From Paenibacillus lignilyticus (lineage in GTDB: Bacteria; Bacillota; Bacilli; Paenibacillales; Paenibacillaceae), in assembly GCF_017942085.1 (NCBI RefSeq), contig NZ_JAGKSP010000001.1, positions 620,001-684,000 on the forward strand: a stretch of DNA of 64,000 nucleotides, written 5' to 3'. Position 1 is the first letter of the stretch, and the number at the start of each line of letters is the position of its first letter. Of this stretch, positions 52,491 through 59,813 are shown piece by piece. The notes below the pieces were generated by a model that had not been told where the DNA came from, ran no database searches, and worked only from the letters and a program-made list of their open reading frames with translations. Both the position numbers and the translations under genes were made by a program.

Positions 52491-53264
52491 TTAAGCGTTC
52501 TTGCCGAATACAACGCCGCCGTCCACGTAGAACGGGGAGCCCATTACGAAGGAAGACTCATCGGATGCCAGGAACAACGCTGCTTTGGCAACATCCTCCG
52601 GCAAACCAAGCTCTTCGCTCAGCTGACGTTTCTTCAAGCCTGCAATCGCCTGTTCCGGATCGGCGTAAGAGGTTTTCAAGTAGTTTTCTACGAATGGAGT
52701 CATGATTGTACCCGGCAGCAGGGCATTAACACGAATATTGTATGGCGCGTAGTCTACTTGCATGGATTTCGTAAGCGCTAGGACTGCACCTTTAGTTGCA
52801 GCATATGAAGCACGGCGAGCCAGTCCGATCTCGGCGATACACGATGACATGTTGATGATCGAACCTGCACGGCGCTCCATCATGTGAGGGATCACATATT
52901 TGGAAGGCAGGTAGACGCCGCGAATGTTCACGTTAATGACGCGATCCCAAGCTTCCGGCTCGATCTCATGCAGAAGGCCGACGCCGCTGATGCCTGCGTT
53001 GTTGAACAATACGTCGATGACGCCATAGTGAGCGATAATTTGATCCACCATGGCAGATACTTCAGCCGGATTGGTGACATCCGCACGGATAAAGATGGCT
53101 TCCCCGCCCGCTTCTTGAATCTCCTTCACCGTAGCCGTTCCGTTCTGCTCAGACAGATCGTTGATGACGAGCTTCGCGCCTTCACGCGCAAACAATAGCG
53201 CAGTGCTCTTGCCGATGCCGGAACCCGAGCCTGTAATGAGAATTACTTTATTGTGCAACCGCAT
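52491..53264 (-). CDS. Short-chain dehydrogenase/reductase
   Basis: A 257-residue classical SDR. The cofactor motif TGSGSGIG is near residue 12-19, followed by NNAG, catalytic Ser in INMSSCIAEIG and YAATKG (Tyr/Lys), then a PGTIMTPF segment. The absence of an acidic residue change cannot settle NAD versus NADP. It is 13 bases after the IclR regulator and precedes the FAH gene, consistent with sugar or sugar-acid oxidation. Start ATG 53264 after AGGGAGATGAGAG. Confidence 0.9.
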   Translation of the reverse strand: MRLHNKVILITGSGSGIGKSTALLFAREGAKLVINDLSEQNGTATVKEIQEAGGEAIFIRADVTNPAEVSAMVDQIIAHYGVIDVLFNNAGISGVGLLHEIEPEAWDRVINVNIRGVYLPSKYVIPHMMERRAGSIINMSSCIAEIGLARRASYAATKGAVLALTKSMQVDYAPYNIRVNALLPGTIMTPFVENYLKTSYADPEQAIAGLKKRQLSEELGLPEDVAKAALFLASDESSFVMGSPFYVDGGVVFGKNA

Positions 53265-53277
53265 TCTCTCATCTCCC

Positions 53278-54063
53278 TTATAGGTTGTGGTTGGGTAGCG
53301 ATAATCGCTGTGCAAGCCCCGTCATTTCTTCGATGGCTTGGTTCGATTTAACCTCCCATTGGTGAAGCAGCATGGAGCAGCTTACCGCTGCAGCTTGGTT
53401 CGCGTTCGTGCCTGCCATAATAGGAGCCGCCACGCAACGGAAGCCCATGACCGACTCTTGGTCGTCTAGCGCATAACCTTGCTTGCGAATGACATCCAGC
53501 TGAGCAAACAGCTCATCGCGATTGTCAATCGTAAGAGGCGTTAGCTTCGGCAGCTCCGGCTGCGGGTACAGTGCAAGCCGTTCTTGCTCGCTCAGTTGCG
53601 AGAGCATGGCTTTGCCGAGTGCCGTTGCATGAGCGGGAAGCCGCATCCCCGGCTCGGATTGCAGCCGGACCGGCGAAATCGCTTCCACTTTGCCCATGTA
53701 CAGCACCTGGTCGTCTATCCGCTTCGCGAGCTGAATGGTCTCCTGCAGCCGATCTCGAACCGAAACCGCCTCGTCCAAGAAATATTGATGCAAATCATAC
53801 TGCTTCAAATACGAGGAGCCGAACTCGGCAAACGTATGACCAAGCGCATACGTATCGCCTGCCGCCCGCTTCACCCAGCCGAGAATTTCCATCGTGCTCA
53901 GCAAGGAGAACATCGAGCTCTTGTTGATTTCAAGCTTCTTCGATAAGTCGATCAGCTTATGCTTGGCTGGTTCCTGTGCGATGACGGCCAGCACTTTATC
54001 CGCTTTCTCCAGCGCAGGCACCCAGTACTTGCGTTCCTCAGACACGCCAATCGCCTCATCCAT
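53278..54063 (-). CDS. IclR-family transcriptional regulator
   Basis: A 261-residue regulator. The winged helix-turn-helix is at about residues 17-80 (LIDLSKKLEINKSSMFSLL) and the effector domain has HATALGKAML, followed by DDQESVMGFRCVAAPI. It heads a regulator-SDR-FAH operon. No clear ribosome site precedes ATG 54063; the upstream bases are occupied by an inverted repeat. Confidence 0.92.
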   Translation of the reverse strand: MDEAIGVSEERKYWVPALEKADKVLAVIAQEPAKHKLIDLSKKLEINKSSMFSLLSTMEILGWVKRAAGDTYALGHTFAEFGSSYLKQYDLHQYFLDEAVSVRDRLQETIQLAKRIDDQVLYMGKVEAISPVRLQSEPGMRLPAHATALGKAMLSQLSEQERLALYPQPELPKLTPLTIDNRDELFAQLDVIRKQGYALDDQESVMGFRCVAAPIMAGTNANQAAAVSCSMLLHQWEVKSNQAIEEMTGLAQRLSLPNHNL

Positions 54064-54072
54064 TGTTGATGA

Positions 54073-54096
54073 GTTGGTTTCGTATATAAAACCAAC
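54073..54096. promoter_or_regulatory. Inverted repeat just upstream of the IclR gene
   Basis: GTTGGTTT (54073-54080) and AAACCAAC (54089-54096) with an 8-base centre lie 10-33 bases before the start codon. A likely autoregulatory operator. Confidence 0.6.
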
Positions 54097-54528
54097 TTCT
54101 TTATAGTAAACCGAACTGATACTTTCACTATAGCTCGCCCAGTATGGAATTTCAATAAGAAAATTGGAGATTTTTGAATGGGTTGATTGAGGTCAGGTCG
54201 CGGGAATGGGAGGCAGCCAAAGTGATGCTCTCCAAGCAACACATCTGCAGAAGAGCGCCATTATAATCAACACAGGTCGGTTCCGGTCCATCGGTAAGGA
54301 ACCAGTTACCTCACATTAAACAAAACAGAGCATTCCAGCTTAAAGAGCGGTAACCCGTACCGCACATTCAGCGATATGCCCCATTTTCGACTAAAGAGCG
54401 GTTACCGTTACCTCACTTTCAGACACCGAACTCGCCAAACTAAAGCGGGCTACCTTCTATCTTCCATCACCTTCCAATCACCCGGACTAGGGCAGTCTCA
54501 CCTATGTTCGCCTTTTCATGCGCAACGC
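54097..54528. repeat. Intergenic region with ~50-bp imperfect tandem repeats
   Basis: No gene. From about 54291 to 54455, units of 49-51 bp begin TAAAGAGCGGTAACC/TAAAGAGCGGTTACC (54341, 54392) with degenerate copies before (near 54291) and after (TAAAGCGGGCTACC, 54441). GGTAACC-like cores are themselves palindromic. The remaining bases show nothing recognisable. Confidence 0.6.
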
Positions 54529-54559
54529 AAAAAAGCGAGAGCGGACAATTCGCTCTCGC
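54529..54559 (-). terminator. Terminator of the secreted CuAO-N-like gene
   Basis: GCGAGAGCG and CGCTCTCGC (54535-54543 with 54551-54559), followed on the minus strand by six T. Confidence 0.9.
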
Positions 54560-54592
54560 TGCCAACTTATCACATAAACGGACTTGGCCGCG

Positions 54593-55294
54593 TCATTTAA
54601 ACGGACTCGGCTCCTGATTCAGCTTAACGGTGCTGAGGAGGCGTTCCTGATCGATTTTGTAAAACAGCTGGTTGTTTATCACTTCCGTGATTACGGTGTA
54701 TGCCTTCGTTACTTGCTTGTACGTGCTGTCATCCCCGGGGTTGATGACATTGTAGCGCACGGCGACTTCATAGATCGGCCGGTTCGCGGCATCCTTGCCA
54801 ACTGTCCTGCCGTCGATTATCTTATAGCTCGAAATGCTCCGCATCGATGAGCCTACCATCCCCGAGAACGGATGCCACACCCGCACATCATCCTGAATCG
54901 CCTGCGCGGAGAGCACGAGTTTGAAATCTTCATCCGCATCATACGAGCTGGAGAAAGCACCTTGAAGCGCGGCCATGTAGCGGTTCACTACATTAATGAC
55001 GCTGTTGTACTGGATATAGCCGGGAAAGGAATCATCCTTCCATATATCAACCGCACCGCTTCCTCCACCCGTGATGCTGACTTCCTTCTTCGCCGAATTC
55101 CAAGCCACTTCCCCGCCTAACTGTTCCGACACAATACGAAGCGGCACATATACGCGATCATCACGCAAATACGCCCCACTATCTTTGACAGCTACCCCAT
55201 TTATTTTCAGCGACAATTGGCCGGCGGCGTATACAGCCGTTCCGGTTGCAAGCGAACAAACGACGCACAATATAGCAATCCATTTCTTCTTCAT
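54593..55294 (-). CDS. Secreted copper-amine-oxidase-N-like (stalk) domain protein
   Basis: A 233-residue exported protein. Signal peptide about 1-25 (ATGTAVYAAG). The stalk domain follows: SLKINGVAVKDSG, VYVPLRIVSEQLGGEVAWNSAKKEV, trimmed to its core YVPLRIVSEQLGG. The C-terminal 140 residues look like an NTF2-like cap (VVNRYMAALQGAF ... YTVITEVINNQLFYKIDQ). The ATG at 55294 follows GAGGAG. Likely wall- or surface-associated; function unknown. Confidence 0.75.
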   Translation of the reverse strand: MKKKWIAILCVVCSLATGTAVYAAGQLSLKINGVAVKDSGAYLRDDRVYVPLRIVSEQLGGEVAWNSAKKEVSITGGGSGAVDIWKDDSFPGYIQYNSVINVVNRYMAALQGAFSSSYDADEDFKLVLSAQAIQDDVRVWHPFSGMVGSSMRSISSYKIIDGRTVGKDAANRPIYEVAVRYNVINPGDDSTYKQVTKAYTVITEVINNQLFYKIDQERLLSTVKLNQEPSPFK

Positions 55295-55495
55295 CCAGAC
55301 AACTCCTCGCATCCCTTATAATCGGACCTATCTACTATGGACGCTTATAAGCACCAAACAGTTGCGAGCCCAGCCCCTTCGCAGCAAATCTATTGCACCA
55401 AGTGCCGCACCTCAGCAATAATATACCCAAAGGGCACCGTATCCCCTACGCACTACGCACCTAATCGAAACCACCGCAGAAAGGAAGTCCGCCGT

Positions 55496-56395
55496 ATGCT
55501 GCCTAATCAGAACGGTTCCCCAATCATCAACAGTATTGGAGATATTATCGTACAAGCAGGCGGTCACCATATTGGACCACGCACAATTATCGACTATGAA
55601 CTGGTCTATTTTCCCGAAGGATCAGGTACGCTGTATGACATCCAAGGGATCCAGCATCGGCTAAGCGCTCCTTGTTTCGTGTTCACGCAGCCGGATACTG
55701 TACATCGGTATTTGTTTGACCGCGACCGCAATGTCCGGCATCTATTCGTCCACTTCGACTACGACCTCCTGCGAGAGAAGGATCCGCGATTCAGCGCGCT
55801 TCTCAGCACCATTCATGTCGTTCCGGCCGCACCCGGCAGCTTGATCGGCGCCATTATGAATCAAATCGTAGTGGTCGCCAATCATCAATCCCACCACTGG
55901 CGGCGCAGGCTCTCCTCCCTGTTAACGACGGCAATCGAAGAATTGGCAGCTTTCGCCGATAAAACGCCGGAATTCGCAATGAGCAGCTACCCTGTGCAAA
56001 TCGCCAACAGCATCGCCTACATGGAGGAACATCTGACAGAGCCCATTACGATCGAAAATATTGCTCATCAGTCCGGCTGGTCCCATGCGCATTTTACGCG
56101 CATGTTCGTCGAAGCTGTCGGCATGTCGCCCAAACGCATGCTGCTCGAACGCAGGCTGCATCGTGCGGAGGAGTTGATGATGAAAGGTGCGGGTACGGTC
56201 AAGCAAATTTCCTACCTGGCCGGATTCGGCGATGAGCACCATTTCTCAAAAATGTACAAACGCATCCGCGGCATTACCGCTACCGAATATATCGAGCGCT
56301 GCAAAGGTCCGATTTTTCGCCATACGGCAATTGGCGCCGATCCGGACCGCACTTTCGTCAACCGGCACATTGTTGTTAATCCGGATATCAAATAA
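55496..56395 (+). CDS. AraC-family transcriptional regulator
   Basis: A 299-residue regulator. The N-terminal cupin-type sensing domain (about 1-150, YFPEGSGTLYDI, PDTVHRYLF) precedes the double helix-turn-helix (ITIENIAHQSGWSHAHFTRM and ISYLAGFGDEHHFSKMYKR). ATG 55496 follows AAAGGAAG; the longer frame from 55337 lacks support. It precedes the PhyH-like dioxygenase by 92 bases in the same direction and probably controls it. Confidence 0.92.
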   Translation: MLPNQNGSPIINSIGDIIVQAGGHHIGPRTIIDYELVYFPEGSGTLYDIQGIQHRLSAPCFVFTQPDTVHRYLFDRDRNVRHLFVHFDYDLLREKDPRFSALLSTIHVVPAAPGSLIGAIMNQIVVVANHQSHHWRRRLSSLLTTAIEELAAFADKTPEFAMSSYPVQIANSIAYMEEHLTEPITIENIAHQSGWSHAHFTRMFVEAVGMSPKRMLLERRLHRAEELMMKGAGTVKQISYLAGFGDEHHFSKMYKRIRGITATEYIERCKGPIFRHTAIGADPDRTFVNRHIVVNPDIK

Positions 56396-56487
56396 ACACA
56401 TCGAAAATCGTTTTCCTTCCATTGAAACCGCTCTCTTAATATTGCACAATAAAAGCATATCATCTCGTTACTGGAGGAATAGAATCG

Positions 56488-57474
56488 ATGGCAACTTACT
56501 ATACGCCTAAGTCCCGTGAACGGGTTGACCGTTATTTGGTCAGTGTGGAGGAATATGCGCATTATCATCGCAACGGTTACCTCATCGTAAGAGGCTTGGT
56601 GTCAAAAGAAGACATCGCCGAACTCTACGAGCTCGCCGAGAAGACGAGAACGAAGAATAAGAAACCCGCTCGCGAGTCCGGCGGCAGCGACCCGTTACAC
56701 GAAGAATTTCTGGATGCGACACGCGTGCACATGCTATCTCGCATCGAGCCATCCGCTGAACGCGGCATGCTGAACCCTCGCATTCTGGATGTGACCGAGG
56801 CGCTCATCGGGCCGGATGTATATGCCGTACAATCCATGATGTTCCTGAATCCACCCGGCCGCGGCGGCCAAGGCTGGCATCAGGACGCTTGTTATATCAA
56901 GACGCATCCCGACACGCTCATCGGCGCATGGATCGCGCTCGAAGAAGTCGACGAGGAGAATGGCTGCCTGTGGGTCGCACCCGGCTCTAACCATGAACCG
57001 ATCTATCCGCCTGCCGAAATCGGCGGCGGCAACGTGCATGCCCTGGATGCCTTCTCGAATTTGAACGGCGTGCAGAATGTAAGCCACCTCGACGATGAAG
57101 TGAATACGTTATCGAAGGTGGTAGCCAAGTACCCGCCTCCGATCTCGGTGCCGATGCAGCCTGGCGACGTTTTGTTCTTCCACTCGCATCTGTTCCACCG
57201 GTCTTATCCGAATAAGACAACGGACCGCTTCCGTCGCTCTTACGTCTGTCACTATTGCAATGCCCGCTCCTGGATACCGTGGGATCATGACGGCTACGAA
57301 GGCGATTCCGGCAACTACCGCCAAATTCTCGCCCGCGGCCGCACGCATCTTCCTTATGCCGAGCCGGCTTTCGGCACTGAAGTGTACCTGTACGAAGGCG
57401 ATGACACGGACGGCAGCGTAAGCATGATGGGCATGGACAACGGCATGATGATGCCGATTGGCCAGAAGAAATAA
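56488..57474 (+). CDS. Phytanoyl-CoA dioxygenase (PhyH)-family protein
   Basis: A 328-residue Fe(II)/2-oxoglutarate dioxygenase. The metal triad is visible: HQDACY (His, Asp; about residue 132) and HSHLFHRSYPNKTTDRFRRS (distal His plus the Arg that binds 2-oxoglutarate). ATG 56488 follows TGGAGGAA. Substrate unknown; Paenibacillus relatives sit in carbohydrate loci. The gene follows an AraC regulator. Confidence 0.9.
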   Translation: MATYYTPKSRERVDRYLVSVEEYAHYHRNGYLIVRGLVSKEDIAELYELAEKTRTKNKKPARESGGSDPLHEEFLDATRVHMLSRIEPSAERGMLNPRILDVTEALIGPDVYAVQSMMFLNPPGRGGQGWHQDACYIKTHPDTLIGAWIALEEVDEENGCLWVAPGSNHEPIYPPAEIGGGNVHALDAFSNLNGVQNVSHLDDEVNTLSKVVAKYPPPISVPMQPGDVLFFHSHLFHRSYPNKTTDRFRRSYVCHYCNARSWIPWDHDGYEGDSGNYRQILARGRTHLPYAEPAFGTEVYLYEGDDTDGSVSMMGMDNGMMMPIGQKK

Positions 57475-57479
57475 ACCAA

Positions 57480-57525
57480 GAACGGCTTCTCCTCGCAGTT
57501 CATGTGAAGAGAAGCCGTTCTTTCT
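57480..57525 (+). terminator. Terminator of the dioxygenase gene
   Basis: GAACGGCTTCTC and GAGAAGCCGTTC form a perfect 12-bp stem, followed by TTTCT. It also closes the opposing VOC gene region. Confidence 0.85.
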
Positions 57526-58327
57526 ATTCCGAACAGACCATAATGACGTTATCATCCGGATCCTTCACCGTGAAGAAAGCCAGACGATCGCCATGCCGTT
57601 CAATATCGGTAAACACAGGCACACCTTGTGAGGCCAAATAAGCGCGTGCCCCCTCAATATCATTCGTTACCAACATAAACAACGTCTCATAGGTATCGCC
57701 ATGCCGATAACGGTTGTTATCAAGTAGAATATCGCTGCCGCTCCTCATCCGCAGGCTATAGATGGAGTCTTCCGGCCCAATCTCTTCTAGGCTGTATGCC
57801 AGACCCAGCGCCTCGCTATGAAACCTCACAGCCCGCTTCATATCCGTAACATTCAGAAAAACACTGCCGATCTGATTCATGATCGGACTCTCCGTGCCTG
57901 CTTCGCGTTCCACGACCTCCGACTCATAATCCGATTGCGTAACCATAACCGAATTGCGATCCGGATCCTCAAAGCGGAAGAACGAGAGTCCCGGATGCGG
58001 CCGATCAATTTCGCTGATGCTGCTTATTCCTCTCTCCTCCAGGAATCGGCGAGCCGCTTCTATATCTTCGGTTTTATACATGAATTTGACATGCGGCATG
58101 TCAGTCGGCGTGTTGCTCTTGTTATCATCCAGTATGAGGCCTGTCCCTCCTCGTAAGGCCAACCAATAAACATTGCCTCCGTTTAGACGCTCCTGCAATA
58201 CGGGAAGCCCCATCACCATGCTGTACCACGCTGCGGATCGGCGGAGGTCCGAGACATGGACAAACACGCTTCCCACAACTTGTTGAATCGGGCTGATAAC
58301 GTTAACCGTCTGAATCCACTCCCCCAC
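57524..58327 (-). CDS. Two-domain VOC (glyoxalase/bleomycin-resistance) protein
   Basis: A 267-residue cytoplasmic protein with two VOC modules, about 15-130 and 145-265. Each has the beta-alpha-beta-beta-beta pattern: VGSVFVHVSDLRRSAAWY and IGSVFLNVTDMKRAVRF, ending FEDPDRNSVMVTQ and VKDPDDNVIMVC. Metal ligand positions (Glu/His) are only partly obvious. The start is taken at GTG 58327, but no convincing ribosome site is visible, so the N-terminus is uncertain. Substrate unknown. Confidence 0.75.
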   Translation of the reverse strand: MGEWIQTVNVISPIQQVVGSVFVHVSDLRRSAAWYSMVMGLPVLQERLNGGNVYWLALRGGTGLILDDNKSNTPTDMPHVKFMYKTEDIEAARRFLEERGISSISEIDRPHPGLSFFRFEDPDRNSVMVTQSDYESEVVEREAGTESPIMNQIGSVFLNVTDMKRAVRFHSEALGLAYSLEEIGPEDSIYSLRMRSGSDILLDNNRYRHGDTYETLFMLVTNDIEGARAYLASQGVPVFTDIERHGDRLAFFTVKDPDDNVIMVCSE

Positions 58328-58559
58328 ATACGTTCGTTAGGTTACGCTCTTCGTCCCAGCCTGTTCCGCGTCTTGCTCCGGCAACTTAACGTTAGTTCTA
58401 TTATAGCAAAGGAAAATGTTTCCACTCTACATGAAATCGGCGGAAATCGCTTCAAATGTTGCGGATTTGCTTCAATAAAGGTACTATCAGAACATTGAGT
58501 ATTGCCTTGCCCCTATTCATTATGCGAGACAACGTATGAGAGGAATTGAACAGACACAC

Positions 58560-59750
58560 ATGATTATCAAACCAAGAACACGCGGGTTTATCTGCACGAC
58601 CGCTCACCCAACGGGCTGTGCCCTTCAAGTGCAGGAACAGATTGATTATGTCAAAGAACGCGCGGCCATCAATGGGCCTCGCAATGTACTCGTCATCGGA
58701 GCGTCCGCGGGTTATGGCCTCGCAGCTCGTATCGTAGCGGCATTCGGTGCCGGCGCCAATACCGTCGGCGTCTACCGCCAAAGCGAAAGCAAAGCAAACC
58801 GCACGGCATCGGCAGGCTGGTACAATTCCGCTGCATTCGAACAGGCTGCGCAGCAGGCAGGCCTGAAGTCGTTCAGCGTGACAGGCGATGCTTTCACGGA
58901 TGAGACCAAGCAGAAAGCGGTTGACCTGATCAAGCAGGAACTGGGTCAAGTCGATCTGGTCGTATACAGCGTCGCTTCCGCGCGCAGAACGGATCCGAAG
59001 ACAGGCGAAACGGCAAACTCCGTGTTGAAGCCAATCGGCACCACTTACACGAACAAAACCGTCAACTTCCACAGCGGCGAAGTGACGTCGATTTCGATCG
59101 AGCCTGCGACGGAGCAGGAAATTCAAGATACGGTAACGGTGATGGGCGGCGACGACTGGCAAATGTGGGTGGACGCCTTGCAGCAAGGCGGCGTACTTGC
59201 CGAAGGAGCTACTACCATCTCCTACTCCTATATCGGATCGCAGATTACGCAAGCGATCTACCGTGAGGGCAGCATCGGCCAAGCCAAAGATCATTTGGAA
59301 GCTACCGCGAAGAAGCTCAGTGAGCAGCTAAGCACAATCGGCGGACGTGCCTTCGTTACCGTCAGCAAAGCGCTTGTAACGCAGTCCAGCTCCGCGATCC
59401 CTGTTGTACCGCTCTACATCTCCGCCCTCTATAAAGTGATGAAGGAGAAAGGGCTGCACGAAGGCTGCATCGAGCAAACCTACCGTTTGTTCACCGAACG
59501 CCTATATGCGGGCGGCGAGGTTCCGGTAGACGCGGAAGGACGCATTCGCATTGACGATTGGGAGCTTCGCGAAGATGTTCAAGAAGAAGTGGCGAAGATC
59601 TGGGATGCCATTACGACGGAAAACATTGAGCAGCTTTCGGATCTCGAAGGCTACCGCAAAGAGTTCTTCCAGCTCTTCGGTTTCGAAACCGAAGGCGTCG
59701 ATTATGAAGCAGATACCGATCCGAACGTGGATGCACCTAACATCCTTTAA
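58560..59750 (+). CDS. fabV: Trans-2-enoyl-ACP/CoA reductase FabV
   Basis: A 396-residue NADH-dependent enoyl reductase for fatty acid synthesis. It begins MIIKPRTRGFICTTAHPTGC, the canonical FabV start, so ATG 58560 is preferred over 58536 even though the ribosome site (AGAGGAA) is rather far. The cofactor loop is VIGASAGYGLAAR and the Y-x8-K active site is YREGSIGQAK. FabV makes cells less sensitive to triclosan in some bacteria (family knowledge). Single-gene unit. Confidence 0.95.
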   Translation: MIIKPRTRGFICTTAHPTGCALQVQEQIDYVKERAAINGPRNVLVIGASAGYGLAARIVAAFGAGANTVGVYRQSESKANRTASAGWYNSAAFEQAAQQAGLKSFSVTGDAFTDETKQKAVDLIKQELGQVDLVVYSVASARRTDPKTGETANSVLKPIGTTYTNKTVNFHSGEVTSISIEPATEQEIQDTVTVMGGDDWQMWVDALQQGGVLAEGATTISYSYIGSQITQAIYREGSIGQAKDHLEATAKKLSEQLSTIGGRAFVTVSKALVTQSSSAIPVVPLYISALYKVMKEKGLHEGCIEQTYRLFTERLYAGGEVPVDAEGRIRIDDWELREDVQEEVAKIWDAITTENIEQLSDLEGYRKEFFQLFGFETEGVDYEADTDPNVDAPNIL

Positions 59751-59761
59751 TCCAACAATAG

Positions 59762-59802
59762 AAAGGCCGGACACCTCGCTGCTAGCGATGTGCCCGGCCT
59801 TT
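59762..59802. terminator. Terminator between fabV and the GH140-like gene
   Basis: AAAGGCCGG..CAC..TCGCT pairs with AGCGA..GTG..CCGGCCTTT around a GCT loop. It should work for both converging genes. Confidence 0.85.
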
Positions 59803-59813
59803 CCTGCTTTCTT

